DNA of 64,000 bases from positions 1 through 64,000 of the forward strand of contig JACKLE010000001.1 of NCBI GenBank assembly GCA_024236075.1. Direction: 5' to 3'. Every line of letters begins with the position of its first letter. Position 1 is the first letter of the stretch. The notes under the pieces are model-generated. The model was not told where the DNA came from, ran no database searches, and worked only from the letters and a program-made list of their open reading frames with translations. Origin of the DNA: Alphaproteobacteria bacterium. GTDB taxonomy: Bacteria > Pseudomonadota > Alphaproteobacteria > JACAEB01. Positions 49,864-59,391 of this stretch are shown piece by piece. The position numbers and the translations under genes are program-made.

Positions 49864-51001
49864 GGAGGGGGGCTTCGGGGTCTACGTCCATTGGCCCTTC
49901 TGCCTCGCCAAATGCCCCTATTGCGACTTCAACTCGCATGTGCGCGCGGGCGTCGACCAGGCGGCCTTCGCCGACGCCCTGGCGCGCGACCTCGCCCATG
50001 CGCGGGCGCTGACGGGACCCCGGGCGCTCGCATCGGTCTTCTTCGGCGGCGGCACGCCCTCGCTCATGGAGGGGCGCACCGTTTCCGCCGTGCTCGACGC
50101 GATCGACGCGCTGTGGGGCATTCCGGCGGGCACGGAGATCACGCTCGAAGCCAACCCCACGAGCGTCGAGGCGGCGCGCTTCGCGGACTACGCCTCGGCG
50201 GGCGTCGATCGCCTCTCCCTCGGCGTCCAGGCGCTCGACGACGCGGCGCTGAGGGATTTGGGGCGGCGCCACAGCGCGGCGGAGGCGCTGCGCGCGCTCG
50301 CGCTCGCCCGCGAGGCCTTTCCCCGCCTTTCCTTCGACCTCATCTATGCGCGTCCCGGGCAGAGCCTCGCCGCCTGGGAGGGTGAGCTCGCGACGGCGCT
50401 CGGCCATGCGCCCGACCATCTCTCGCTCTACCAGCTCACCCTCGAGGAAGGCACGCCCTTCCACGAGCTCGGGCAAAGGGGCCTTCTCGTCCTGCCCGAC
50501 GATGAGGCCGCGTTGGCGTTCTTCGAACTGACGCAGGATATGACGTCCGCACACGGATTGTCCGCCTACGAGGTCTCGAACCATGCGCGGCCCGGCGCGC
50601 AATGCCGGCACAATCTCGTCTACTGGCGCTATGGCGACTATGTCGGCGTCGGGCCGGGCGCGCATGGGCGCGTCACGATCGCGGGCGCGAAGACCGCGAC
50701 GCTCGCCGCGCGCGATCCCATGGCCTGGCTCGCCCGCGTGCAGGAGACGGGCAACGGCCTCGTCGAGACGGCGGCGCTCGCGGGCGAGGAGGCCGCGCGC
50801 GAATATCTCCTCATGGGCCTGCGGATCTCGGAGGGCATCTCGCGCGCGCGCCATGCGCGCCTCGGCGGCCGGCTGGATGCGGAGGCGCTCGCCGAACTCG
50901 AGACGCTCGGCCTCGTCGAAAGCGCGGGCGACGCGCTGCGCGTGACCCGCGCCGGCCGCCCGGTCCTCAATGCGGTGATCGCCAGGCTCGCGGACGCTTG
51001 A
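49802..51001 (+). CDS. hemW: HemW-like radical SAM protein (heme chaperone)
   Basis: About 399 aa, with the radical-SAM cluster motif CLAKCPYC (Cys34, Cys38, Cys41), then FGGGTPSLMEG, ITLEANPTSVEAARFADYASAGVDRLSLGVQALDD and the HemW hallmarks HNLVYWRYGDYVGVGPGAHGR. HemW binds heme and an iron-sulfur cluster and delivers heme to membrane enzymes; it is not the coproporphyrinogen oxidase HemN. The ATG at 49802 overlaps rdgB by 62 bp; no better start codon lies nearer to the core domain. Confidence 0.92.
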   Translation: MRSATAPGPSPISSSIASPPEEGGFGVYVHWPFCLAKCPYCDFNSHVRAGVDQAAFADALARDLAHARALTGPRALASVFFGGGTPSLMEGRTVSAVLDAIDALWGIPAGTEITLEANPTSVEAARFADYASAGVDRLSLGVQALDDAALRDLGRRHSAAEALRALALAREAFPRLSFDLIYARPGQSLAAWEGELATALGHAPDHLSLYQLTLEEGTPFHELGQRGLLVLPDDEAALAFFELTQDMTSAHGLSAYEVSNHARPGAQCRHNLVYWRYGDYVGVGPGAHGRVTIAGAKTATLAARDPMAWLARVQETGNGLVETAALAGEEAAREYLLMGLRISEGISRARHARLGGRLDAEALAELETLGLVESAGDALRVTRAGRPVLNAVIARLADA

Positions 51002-51005
51002 GGGC

Positions 51006-52286
51006 TCAGAAGCCCAAAGGCGGCACGTCGAAGCGATCGGGCGCGGGGCTCACGATCTGGATGCGGCCGTCATTGACCTCGAGCACGGCGAGCCCGCGCT
51101 CGATCGTTCCGTCGGGGCGGAAGCGGAATATGCCGTCGAGGCCGAAGAAGCCGTTCGGATCGGAGATCCGCGCCGGCGTGTAGCGCTGGCCGGGCGCGCC
51201 GTCGGCGAGCGCGGCGGCGAGCGTGACCGCGTCGAAGGCGAGCGTCGCGATGCGCTCGGGGGCGTGTCCGTTCACCTCCGCGAAGCGGCTCACGAAGCCG
51301 GCCCGGCTCCTCGGATCGGGCGCGGCGAACCAGCCGCCATAGAGCGAGGGCTCGCGCCAGAGGGAGGGATCGTCCCACAGCCCCGTGCCGAGGAAGCGCA
51401 CCTTGCGATTGTCGATGTCGTAATAGGGCAGGAGAGGCACGAGGCCGCGAAGGCTCGTTCCGCCCTCGGGGATCAGGACGGCGTCGAACACCGCGTAGCC
51501 CTGCTTGTAGGCGTCGGCGAGCTGCTTGGTGGGCTCGAGAAAATTCTCCGCACCCGGATAATAGAACACCACGTCCACGACCTGCGCGCCGGTCTGGCCG
51601 GCGACCGCCATGAGCTCGTTCTCGACGCGGCTGCCATAGGTGCCCTGAGGCACGAGAGCGGCGATCTGGGTAAGGCCCTGGCTGACCGCGAAGCGCGTCA
51701 CGCGCTCGACCTCGTCCTCGGCCGAGAAGCTCAGGAGGAAGGTGCCGGGTCCGGCGACGGCGCGGTCGCTGGAGAAGGCGACGACCGGAACGGCGCGCGA
51801 CGCGGCGACGGGCGCGACCGCCGAGACCTCTTCCGCGAAGAGCGGACCGAGCAGGATCTCCGCGCCGTCCTCGATCGCGCGCGTCGCGGCTGCGCGCGCG
51901 CCCTCCGAGGTGCCCTGGGTGTCCTGCGGCATCAGGAGGAGGTTCGGATTGTTGATCTGGAAGACGGCGAGCTCGGCGGCGTCGAAGAGCGCGTTGCCGA
52001 GCCGCGAGACGCTCGGATTGGCCGCCGTGAGCGGGAGAAGGAGGCCGACGCGGACGGGCTCCCGGCCCTGCATGTGGGGCGCGAGGAGCGCGGCCGCGCT
52101 CGGCTGCCAGGCGTCGGCGCCGCGCGCGTCGGGCATGGGCGCGCGCTCCGTGCGCGGCTCTCCGCGAGACAGGGTGCCGGCGAACGGGTCGCCCGCGCAG
52201 GCGGCGAAGAGGGCGACGAAGGCGAGCGCGCCGAGCGCCGCGAAGGTCTTCCGAGCGCCCTGCGCCAGTGCGATCGTCCTCGTCAT
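51006..52286 (-). CDS. penicillin-binding protein activator-like lipoprotein
   Basis: A 426-aa lipoprotein (lipobox LFAAC, Cys30) with a periplasmic-binding-protein type I fold: VRVGLLLPLTAANPSVSRLGNALFDAAELAVFQIN, LLGPLFAEEVSAVAPVAASRAVPVVAFSSDRAVAGPGTFLLSF. This matches the LpoA-like/YraM family that precedes rsmI and yraN in many proteobacteria. In E. coli LpoA activates PBP1A; here the role is inferred. It is transcribed away from rsmI. Confidence 0.88.
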   Translation of the reverse strand: MTRTIALAQGARKTFAALGALAFVALFAACAGDPFAGTLSRGEPRTERAPMPDARGADAWQPSAAALLAPHMQGREPVRVGLLLPLTAANPSVSRLGNALFDAAELAVFQINNPNLLLMPQDTQGTSEGARAAATRAIEDGAEILLGPLFAEEVSAVAPVAASRAVPVVAFSSDRAVAGPGTFLLSFSAEDEVERVTRFAVSQGLTQIAALVPQGTYGSRVENELMAVAGQTGAQVVDVVFYYPGAENFLEPTKQLADAYKQGYAVFDAVLIPEGGTSLRGLVPLLPYYDIDNRKVRFLGTGLWDDPSLWREPSLYGGWFAAPDPRSRAGFVSRFAEVNGHAPERIATLAFDAVTLAAALADGAPGQRYTPARISDPNGFFGLDGIFRFRPDGTIERGLAVLEVNDGRIQIVSPAPDRFDVPPLGF

Positions 52287-52360
52287 TGCGCGTCCCCGAC
52301 GTCTGCCGCACGCCCCCGGCCCGATTGCGCCGACCCTACCGAGGGGCCTATGGGATGTAA

Positions 52361-53257
52361 ATGGCGCAAGGGGCGAAGGAGGGCAGGCGAACGGCGGCTG
52401 GCGCGCTCGCGCCGGGGCTCTACGTCGTGGCGACGCCGATCGGGAATGCGCGCGACATCACGCTGCGCGCCCTCGACGTGCTCGGCGGCGCGGATGCCAT
52501 CGCCTGCGAGGACACGCGCGTCACCGCAAGGCTCCTGGGGCTTCACGGGATGACCGGAAAAGGTCGCCTCGTGCCCTATCACGCGCACAACGAGGCCCGC
52601 GAGACGCCGCGCCTCCTGGCGCGCCTCGAGGCGGGCGCGGCCGTCGCGCTCGTCAGCGATGCCGGGACGCCGCTGCTTTCCGATCCGGGCGCCCGCCTCG
52701 TCGCGGCCGCGCGCGCCGCGGCGCTCACCGTCCATGCCGTGCCGGGGCCGTCCGCGCTCACCGCGGCGCTGTCCGTCGCCGGCATCGCGATGGAGCGCTT
52801 CCATTTCGCGGGGTTCCTGCCCGCACGCGGCGGCGCGCGGCGGCGGGCCGTCGAGGAGCTGAAGGACATTCCCGCAAGCCTCGTCCTGCTCGAGGCGCCT
52901 CATCGCATCGCCGCGACGCTCGCCGACCTCGCGGCGGCGCTCGGCGGCGCGCGCGAGGCGGCGGTCGCGCGCGAGCTCACCAAGCTGCACGAGGAGATCG
53001 TCCGTGGACCGCTCGCCGATCTCGCCGAGCGCTACGCGGCGGCCGCGCCCAAGGGCGAGATCGTCCTCCTCGTCGCGCCGCCCGCGCCTTCCGAGCCGGC
53101 CGGAGCCGACCGCCTCGACGCGGCCCTCGCCGACGCCCTGGCGCGCGCGAGCGTGAAGGAGGCGGCCCACGAGGTGGCGGCGGCGCTCGGACTGCCGCGC
53201 CGCGAGGTCTATGCGCGCGCGCTCGCGCTGAAGGGAGCGCGCGATGGCGCGTCCTGA
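52361..53257 (+). CDS. rsmI: 16S rRNA (cytidine(1402)-2'-O)-methyltransferase
   Basis: A 298-aa SAM-dependent methyltransferase of the tetrapyrrole-methylase fold. Motifs: GLYVVATPIGNARDITLRALDVL, ACEDTRVTARLL, LVSDAGTPLLSDPGARLV, AVPGPSALTAALSVAG, FAGFLP, EAPHRIAATLADL and the ELTKLHEE block. It 2'-O-methylates C1402 in the ribosomal P site. Its end overlaps yraN by 14 bp. Confidence 0.97.
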   Translation: MAQGAKEGRRTAAGALAPGLYVVATPIGNARDITLRALDVLGGADAIACEDTRVTARLLGLHGMTGKGRLVPYHAHNEARETPRLLARLEAGAAVALVSDAGTPLLSDPGARLVAAARAAALTVHAVPGPSALTAALSVAGIAMERFHFAGFLPARGGARRRAVEELKDIPASLVLLEAPHRIAATLADLAAALGGAREAAVARELTKLHEEIVRGPLADLAERYAAAAPKGEIVLLVAPPAPSEPAGADRLDAALADALARASVKEAAHEVAAALGLPRREVYARALALKGARDGAS

Positions 53258-53609
53258 CCGGCGCCGCCACGAGGCCCGAGGCCGCCTGGCGGAGGCCTTC
53301 GCCGCCGGCCTCCTCGCGGCGAAGGGCTACGCCATCCTCGCGACGCGCGTGCGCAATGCGGCCGGCGAGATCGACCTCGTCGCGAAGCGCGGCCGCACGC
53401 TCGTCTTCGTCGAGGTGAAGCTGCGCGCGGACATCGCGCTGGCGGGCGAGAGCATCCTTGCCCGCCAGCGCGGGCGCATCGCCCGCGCCGCGGCGCTTTT
53501 CCTCAAGGCCCGGCCGGACCTTCAATGTCTCGACGCGCGCTTCGACGCGATCCTTCTCGTGCCCTGGCGCCTGCCGCGCCACGTCGCGCATGCCTGGGAC
53601 GCAAGCTGA
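53244..53609 (+). CDS. yraN: YraN family (UPF0102) protein
   Basis: A 121-aa predicted endonuclease-fold protein: RGRLAEAFAAGLLAAKGYAILATRVRNAAGEIDLVAKRGRTLVFVEVKLR, with the PD-(D/E)XK-like E-IDLV...V-FVEVK core intact. The biological role is not firmly established. It overlaps the rsmI 3' end and is followed 67 bp later by gshB, the standard rsmI-yraN-gshB arrangement of alphaproteobacteria. Confidence 0.94.
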   Translation: MARPDRRRHEARGRLAEAFAAGLLAAKGYAILATRVRNAAGEIDLVAKRGRTLVFVEVKLRADIALAGESILARQRGRIARAAALFLKARPDLQCLDARFDAILLVPWRLPRHVAHAWDAS

Positions 53610-53676
53610 CGGCACTTGTCCGCGAACGAGGCACCCGCCACATTGACGGCGCACGACGCTCGGGAGGGCTCGAACC

Positions 53677-54630
53677 ATGCGGCTCAACGTCGCGATCCAG
53701 ATGGATCCCATCGAGGCGATCCACATCAAGGGCGACTCGACCTTCGCGCTCGCGCTCGAGGCGCAGTCGCGCGGACACCGCCTTTACTACTACCTCCCCC
53801 GCGAGCTGAGCCTGAAGTACGGCCGCGCCTTCGGCCTTCTGCGAACCCTGAGCGTGCGCGACGAGGAGGGCAACCACTTCACCGCCGGCGAGCCGCGCTC
53901 GACCGACCTCTCGGAGATGGAGGTCGTCCTGATGCGCCAGGACCCGCCCTTCGACATGGCCTACATCACCGCGACGCACATCCTCGAGCATTGCCATCCC
54001 GCCACGCTGGTCGTGAACAACCCCGCGCAGGTGCGCAACGCGCCGGAAAAGCTCTTCGTCACGCGCTTTCCCGAGCTCATGCCGGCGACGCTCATCTCGA
54101 GCGATCCGATCGAGATCCGATCCTTCCGTACACGCCATAAGGACATTATCCTGAAGCCGCTCTTCGGAAACGGCGGCGCGGGCGTGTTCCGCCTCAAGGA
54201 GGACGACGAGAATCTCGGCGCGCTGCTCGAGCAGTTCACCCAGCTCTATCGCGAGCCCATCGTCGTGCAGGCCTATCTGCCCGAGGTGCGGCAGGGGGAC
54301 AAGCGCATCATCCTCGTCGAGGGCGAGCCGGTCGGCGCCATCAACCGCGTGCCGCCGCCGGGCGAGGCGCGCTCGAACATGCATGTGGGCGGACGGCCGG
54401 AGCCCTCGGCCCTCACCGACCGCGATCGCGAGCTGTGCGCGGCCATCGGCCCCGAGCTCAAGGCGCGCGGCCTCGTCTTCGTCGGCATCGACGTCATCGG
54501 CGGCTTTCTCACGGAGATCAACGTGACCTCGCCCACGGGCATCCGCGAGGTGAAGCGCTTCGGCGGCGCCGACATCGCCGCCCTCGTCTGGGACGCCATC
54601 GAGGAGCGCAAGGCGGCGCAGAAGTCCTGA
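53677..54630 (+). CDS. gshB: glutathione synthase
   Basis: A 317-aa ATP-grasp ligase joining gamma-glutamylcysteine and glycine. Start MRLNVAIQMDPIEAIHIKGDSTFALALEAQSRGHRLYYYLP; then VLMRQDPPFDMAYI, NNPAQVRNAPEKLFVTRFPELMPATLI, ILKPLFGNGGAGVFRL, IILVEGEPVGAINRVP and EINVTSPTGIREV, all canonical for prokaryotic GshB. GGGAGG precedes the ATG. Confidence 0.97.
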   Translation: MRLNVAIQMDPIEAIHIKGDSTFALALEAQSRGHRLYYYLPRELSLKYGRAFGLLRTLSVRDEEGNHFTAGEPRSTDLSEMEVVLMRQDPPFDMAYITATHILEHCHPATLVVNNPAQVRNAPEKLFVTRFPELMPATLISSDPIEIRSFRTRHKDIILKPLFGNGGAGVFRLKEDDENLGALLEQFTQLYREPIVVQAYLPEVRQGDKRIILVEGEPVGAINRVPPPGEARSNMHVGGRPEPSALTDRDRELCAAIGPELKARGLVFVGIDVIGGFLTEINVTSPTGIREVKRFGGADIAALVWDAIEERKAAQKS

Positions 54631-54636
54631 GGCCGA

Positions 54637-55734
54637 TCAGCTCCGCCAGCGCAGCGTCACGGGCTCGACGGGATTGACGAACGGCTCGTTCGCCTCGCGC
54701 GCCTCCTCCCAGACCTTCTTCAGGCGGAAATACCATTTGGCCTGCACGTCCGCGTCGTTGATCAGCATGAGGCGCGGATTGAAGGCGAGGCCCTCCTTCT
54801 GGAGCATGACCATGTCGTGGTCCTGCTTGAGGAAGGCGCGCGCGAACGCCCGCACGACGGGCCTGGCGACGTCGAGCCAGGGCAGCGTCCAGTAGAAGAT
54901 CTGCGTGACCTCCGTCTCCTCCTCCGCGATCGGCGTGACGGCGGTGAGCGAAAGGACGCACTTTTCGCCGATACGCACGAGCTCGGTGCGGATGCCGGGA
55001 AGGCGGAAGGCGATCTCGGTGGTTGGCGTGCCGCCGAGGATCTTGTAGGCGCCCGAATTCTTCGAGGGGCGGTGCTCGAGCATGGTGAAGCCGAGCTCGG
55101 AGGGCCCGAAGCGCTTCGCCTTCTCGTGGATCGAGGCCTCCGAGCGCCACCACCAGGAGCGGTGCACGAACGGTCCGTGCGCGGGGTCCATGAGCCCGAT
55201 CACGGCATGGTCCACATGGCAGGCGAAGCGCTTGCGCTCGATGAGCCTCGGACGGGCCGTCTCGCCGATCCCCGGCAGCAGCGGCGTGGCGCTCCGCGGC
55301 GCCGGCGTCTCGCCGAGCCGGTCGGTCTGCGACCCGAAATGGATCCAGACGACCCCCTGGCTCTCGTGCACGGCATAGGCCGGCACGCGAATCCTCGAGG
55401 TCTCGACGTCCTGGCCGGGAACGAGGGAGGGAATCGCGGCGCAGCGCCCGTCGGTGCGGAACCGCCAGCCGTGATAGGGGCACTCGACCTCGGCGGCCGC
55501 GACCGTCTCGCCCACCGCCTTGTCGCCCTTGCCGAGCAGCCTTCCGCGGGACAGCGGGACGCCGCGATGGGGGCAGAGATCGCGTAGGGCGAAGACCTCG
55601 CCCTCGCGGGTGCGCCCGAAAACGACGGGCTCGCCGAGCAGGACCGCATGGCGGAGCGTGCCGGGCTTCAGCTCCGCGCCGGGCATGGCGAAATACCAGA
55701 TGTCGCGCAGAAAGGACGGCTTGTCGCTGCTCAT
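54637..55734 (-). CDS. Rieske-type ring-hydroxylating oxygenase, catalytic subunit
   Basis: A 365-aa oxygenase. The Rieske [2Fe-2S] ligands are visible: Cys54/His56 in CPHRG and Cys85/His88 in CPYHGW. The mononuclear iron site appears in HAVIGLMDPAHGPFVH (Asp-x2-His-x4-His type). The substrate is unknown; the family includes vanillate demethylases and many aromatic or sterol oxygenases. No ferredoxin or reductase gene lies nearby. MSSDKPSFLRDIWYFAMPG at 55734 is chosen over an upstream in-frame start at 55815. Confidence 0.88.
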   Translation of the reverse strand: MSSDKPSFLRDIWYFAMPGAELKPGTLRHAVLLGEPVVFGRTREGEVFALRDLCPHRGVPLSRGRLLGKGDKAVGETVAAAEVECPYHGWRFRTDGRCAAIPSLVPGQDVETSRIRVPAYAVHESQGVVWIHFGSQTDRLGETPAPRSATPLLPGIGETARPRLIERKRFACHVDHAVIGLMDPAHGPFVHRSWWWRSEASIHEKAKRFGPSELGFTMLEHRPSKNSGAYKILGGTPTTEIAFRLPGIRTELVRIGEKCVLSLTAVTPIAEEETEVTQIFYWTLPWLDVARPVVRAFARAFLKQDHDMVMLQKEGLAFNPRLMLINDADVQAKWYFRLKKVWEEAREANEPFVNPVEPVTLRWRS

Positions 55735-55865
55735 GTCGGCCAAGGTTCGGAGGGAGCGCCGCCGCCCAAGGGAGCAAGTGCGGCGCGCCGTTGCAAGCCC
55801 CGCCCGGCCATCCATAATGACGCGCCAAGGTCGCGGCCGGCTTTGGGGCGGATCACGGGGGCGAC

Positions 55866-56459
55866 ATGCAGACGAGCCAGCTGGTGCTCGCGTTCGGCGT
55901 TGCGGCCGTCGGCCTTTTCGGCTTTTGGCGCGCGCTCGGCGCGCGCGGGTCGAGCCGCCACTACTGGCTCATCGGCGTCGGGGCCTATGCGCTCCTCGCG
56001 GCGGTGGCGCCGTTCGCCGGGCTCTTTCCCGACGTGATGCGGCCCGTCGCCTTCGAGCTTCAGAAGCTCGCCTTCATCCTGGGCTCGATGGGGCTGATGC
56101 TGGCGGCGATCTACGCGCTGTCGGGCGCCTTCGCGGAGCAGAGGGGCACCGTCGCCCTGGGCGGCGCTGCGCTCGCCTTCCTTCTCAGCCTCTATGGCGG
56201 GCGGATATTCCTTCCCGTCGCGGTCATCTTCCACGCTGTGGCGGCGATCGGCCTCCTGGGGCTCGGCCTCATCCGGCTCGAGAGCCATCCGCGCACCGCC
56301 CCCTACGTCGCGACCGGCGGCGGGCTGCTGATGGCGCTCAGCGGCCTGCCGACGCTGCTCACGCGCGCGCTGGGCGGCGGGGAGATGGAGATCCGCTTCG
56401 TGCTGCTCGGGGCGCTCATCCTGGTGTTCGCCGAGGCCTCCCATCGCGCGACGCGCTAG
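55866..56459 (+). CDS. hypothetical polytopic membrane protein
   Basis: A 197-aa protein with about six hydrophobic segments (for example LVLAFGVAAVGLFGFWRAL, YWLIGVGAYALLAAVAPFAGLFP, LAFILGSMGLMLAAIYALSG, VALGGAALAFLLSLYGG). No catalytic motif is recognised. It is divergent from the Rieske oxygenase gene with about 130 bp between, and its last codons overlap possible minus-strand ORFs. Confidence 0.72.
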   Translation: MQTSQLVLAFGVAAVGLFGFWRALGARGSSRHYWLIGVGAYALLAAVAPFAGLFPDVMRPVAFELQKLAFILGSMGLMLAAIYALSGAFAEQRGTVALGGAALAFLLSLYGGRIFLPVAVIFHAVAAIGLLGLGLIRLESHPRTAPYVATGGGLLMALSGLPTLLTRALGGGEMEIRFVLLGALILVFAEASHRATR

Positions 56460-56483
56460 GGGGGCGCCGCTTCGATCGCGGTC

Positions 56484-56897
56484 TCAGGCGGTGAGCGCGA
56501 GGCTGAAGCCGGCTTCGAGCCCCGGCGCCTCGCCGCTGCCGCGATAGGCCGCCGCGCCCTCGTGGGCCGAGACGCGCGCGAGCCGGCGTCGCGAGGCATA
56601 GAACTGCGTGAGAAGGGCGGATTCGGGATTGGGGTCGCAAGGGCGATCGTCCCGCCGGCGGCGCGGCGTGGTTCCGGCCTGGGGCCGCTCGTCCGACGCG
56701 GCTGCGGCATGGGACGCGGGCAGGACGGCGCGCGCGCCGATCGCCGGCGCCGCCATCGCGACGGTCCCGGCCGATGGCCGGTAGGGGACCAATGCGCGCT
56801 GGCTCGTGGAGGCGATGGCGATCATGCCTCCCCGGACTGCAATCCGGCGGCCAGTTGCGCGCGGCGCGAGACGGGTTGCGGCGTGCCAATGCGGCAC
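56484..56897 (-). CDS. small hypothetical protein
   Basis: A 137-aa frame with GTG start (an ATG at 56825 would give 113 aa). The C-terminal half (NPESALLTQFYASRRRLARVSAHEGAAAYRGSGEAPGLEAGFSLALTA) has a plausible protein-like composition, while the N-terminal part is low-complexity Ala/Arg/Pro. No function can be given. It is convergent with the membrane protein gene. Confidence 0.4.
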   Translation of the reverse strand: MPHWHAATRLAPRATGRRIAVRGGMIAIASTSQRALVPYRPSAGTVAMAAPAIGARAVLPASHAAAASDERPQAGTTPRRRRDDRPCDPNPESALLTQFYASRRRLARVSAHEGAAAYRGSGEAPGLEAGFSLALTA

Positions 56898-57021
56898 AGC
56901 CCGTCGCTATAGGAACGCGTCAACTTCTCGTTTTCTTAAGAGATGCCCCATTACAGTCAGCGCGTCGCTTACCGCCCGATCTCGGGCCCAACCGCCCTGT
57001 TTGTACGCGTCGCGAGGCACT

Positions 57022-58719
57022 GTGGGATCGTCGACCGCCTATCGAGCGTCCGCCAGACTCGCCGATCTGTCGGATCTGGAGACCTTGCGCCTGGCCGTCG
57101 CAAGCGCCGACCAGGTCGCCTATGACTGGCTCGTCGAGACCGACGCCTGGCGCTGGACCGGCGCCTCGGGACAAGTGCTCGAGACGCTCGGCATCGCCGG
57201 GATGACGTGCGGCGAGGATCTCGTCCGAAAGCTCGACCCGGCGACGCACCGCGCGCGCGCCGAGGCCATCGAGCGGGCCCCGAGCGGCGAGCCCTTCCGC
57301 ATCGAGTACCGCCTCGCCGGCGACGAGGAGATCTGGGTCGAGGAATGCGGCGCGTGCCTGCGCGACGCCGACGGCCGCCTCCAGCGCATCGTCGGCTCGA
57401 TGAAGATCATCAGCGAGCGCAAGCGCCGCGAGGATGCCCTCGCCTATCGCGCCACCTATGACGACCTCACGGGCAACTTCAATCGCGTGAGCCTGAAGGA
57501 GCGCCTCGCGCGCGCCGTCGACCGGGCCGAGGCCGAGGGGACGCAGAGCGTCTTTCTCCTCGCGGCCATCGACGATCTCGCGGTCATCAACGAGACCTTC
57601 GGCATCGACATCGCCGACGAGGTCATCGTCGGGACGGGCCGGCTCCTCGAAACCGTCGCTGGCGCCGATTCGGTCGTCGGCCGCACCAGCGGCAACAAGT
57701 TCGGCATCCTCTTGGAAGGCTGCCCCGCGAGCGAAATGGAGACGCGCGCGCGCCGCATGATCGCCCTCGTGCGGGAGGCGACGTTCGAGACGCGCGGCGG
57801 GCGCGTCGCGGCGACGATCTCCGTCGGCGGCGTGGCGCTGCCTCACGGCGCGGAGACCGCGAACGCCGCTCTCGCGCGCACCGAGGAGGCCCTCTCGCAC
57901 GCCAAGGGCGGCGGGCGCAGCGCCTTCCGCGCCTTCCTGCCCGAGCCCAACCGGGAGTCGCGGCGCAAGCGCAACCTGCTCATCGGCGACCAGATCATCG
58001 CCGCCCTTGCCGAGGGCCGCATGAAACTCGCCTTCCAGCCCATCGTGGCGGCCGACACCGGCGCGGTCGTCCAATACGAATGCCTGGCGCGCCTCATCGG
58101 ACGCGACGGCGAGGCGATGGCGGCAGGCGAGTTCATCGCGGTCGCCGAGCAGATGGGCCTCGTGCGCCTCATCGACGCGCGCGCGCTCGAGCTCGCGCTG
58201 CGCACGCTCATGGACCGGCCCGCCGTCAAGCTCTCGCTCAACGTCTCCGGCATTACGGCCTCCGATCCCTCCTGGCTCGAAAAGCTCGTCGCGGGGCTCG
58301 CGAACCGCCGCGACGTCGCCTCGCGCCTCACGGTCGAGCTCACCGAGACGCAGGCCATCCACGACATCGAGGAGTCGGGACGCTTCGTCGCCGCCGTGAA
58401 GGCGCTCGGCTGCCACGTCGCGATCGACGATTTCGGGGCCGGCTATACCTCGTTCCGCAACCTCAAATCCCTCGACGTCGACATGGTGAAGATCGACGGC
58501 TCGTTCGTGCGCGGCATCGCGGAGTGCAAGGAGAACCGCCTCTTCGTGCGCACGCTCGTGGATCTCGCGCGCAATCTCGGCCTGGACTGCGTCGCCGAAT
58601 GGGTCTCCTCCGAGGAGGAGCGGGCGATCCTGCGCGCGATCGGCGTGCAATATCTCCAGGGCTTCGCCGTCGGCAAGCCGACGATCGAGCCCGCCTGGCT
58701 CGTTTCCGAGCCCGCCTGA
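57022..58719 (+). CDS. PAS-GGDEF(degenerate)-EAL protein
   Basis: About 565 aa, cytoplasmic. A PAS-like domain (residues ~20-135, ending GSMKIISERKRRED) is followed by a GGDEF domain (YDDLTGNFNRVSLKERL) whose active site reads SGNKF, so diguanylate cyclase activity is unlikely. In the EAL domain the signature is ECL (FQPIV...YECLARL). Other ligands are kept: SLNVSG, ELTETQA, IDDFGAGYTSFRNLKSLDVDMVKIDGSFV and YLQGFAVG. The usual VAEGVE is VAEWVS. c-di-GMP hydrolysis is possible. Start: the GTG at 57022 follows GAGG; the frame is open further upstream. Confidence 0.85.
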   Translation: MGSSTAYRASARLADLSDLETLRLAVASADQVAYDWLVETDAWRWTGASGQVLETLGIAGMTCGEDLVRKLDPATHRARAEAIERAPSGEPFRIEYRLAGDEEIWVEECGACLRDADGRLQRIVGSMKIISERKRREDALAYRATYDDLTGNFNRVSLKERLARAVDRAEAEGTQSVFLLAAIDDLAVINETFGIDIADEVIVGTGRLLETVAGADSVVGRTSGNKFGILLEGCPASEMETRARRMIALVREATFETRGGRVAATISVGGVALPHGAETANAALARTEEALSHAKGGGRSAFRAFLPEPNRESRRKRNLLIGDQIIAALAEGRMKLAFQPIVAADTGAVVQYECLARLIGRDGEAMAAGEFIAVAEQMGLVRLIDARALELALRTLMDRPAVKLSLNVSGITASDPSWLEKLVAGLANRRDVASRLTVELTETQAIHDIEESGRFVAAVKALGCHVAIDDFGAGYTSFRNLKSLDVDMVKIDGSFVRGIAECKENRLFVRTLVDLARNLGLDCVAEWVSSEEERAILRAIGVQYLQGFAVGKPTIEPAWLVSEPA

Positions 58720-58731
58720 CCGGGAGTCCGA

Positions 58732-59391
58732 CTAGGGATTTTGCGGCTTCTCGTCGTCCGAAAGGGCGTTGAGCCGCCGCTCGAGCGCGGCCATCTGCTC
58801 CTTGAGCGCCGCGATCTCGTCGGACTGGCCGCCCGCACCGGCTTCATGCCCCTCGGCCGAGCCGTTGCGCCCGCGCGGATGGGGGGGCGTCGTCGTCTCG
58901 GCGGCCTTCGCGGGGGCGAAGGGCATCATGCGCCGGATCGCGTCGAGCCAGGTCTCCTGGAACATGGCCGCGTTCTGGAGCGCCATCTCCTCGAGGAACT
59001 TGAAGGGCTGGGTGCTCGAGCCGAAGGCGTCGGCCATGCGCTCGCGGATCTCGCCTTGCGTGCGCGCGAAGCTCTCCATGCTCATCTCGAGATAACGCGG
59101 CACGGCGGCCTGCATCTGGTCGCCGTAGAAGCGGATGAGCTGACGCAGGAAGCGGATGGGCAGGAGATTCTGCCCCTTTCCCTCCTCCTCGAAGATGATC
59201 TGGGTGAGGACCGAGCGCGTGATGTCCTCGCCGGTCTTGGCGTCGAAGACGTGGAACTCCTGGCCGGCCTTGACCATCTCCGCGAGGTGGTCGAGCGTCA
59301 CATATTGGCTGGTCGCCGTGTTGTAGAGCCGGCGGTTCGCATATTTCTTGATAGTGATCGGCCCGTTGGGGGATTCGTCTTTCCCGCTCAA
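58732..59391 (-). CDS. phaR: polyhydroxyalkanoate synthesis repressor PhaR
   Basis: A 219-aa regulator: ITIKKYANRRLYNTATSQYVTLDHLAEMVKAGQEFHVFDAKTGEDITRSVLTQIIFEEEGKGQNLLPIRFLRQLIRFYGDQMQ is the DNA- and PHB-binding N-terminal domain of PhaR. A coiled-coil tail (SDEIAALKEQMAALERRLNALSDDE) is at the C-terminus. PhaR represses phasin and PHB genes and is titrated away by nascent PHB granules. It is divergent from phaA with about 290 bp between, where its operator probably lies. Confidence 0.96.
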   Translation of the reverse strand: MSGKDESPNGPITIKKYANRRLYNTATSQYVTLDHLAEMVKAGQEFHVFDAKTGEDITRSVLTQIIFEEEGKGQNLLPIRFLRQLIRFYGDQMQAAVPRYLEMSMESFARTQGEIRERMADAFGSSTQPFKFLEEMALQNAAMFQETWLDAIRRMMPFAPAKAAETTTPPHPRGRNGSAEGHEAGAGGQSDEIAALKEQMAALERRLNALSDDEKPQNP

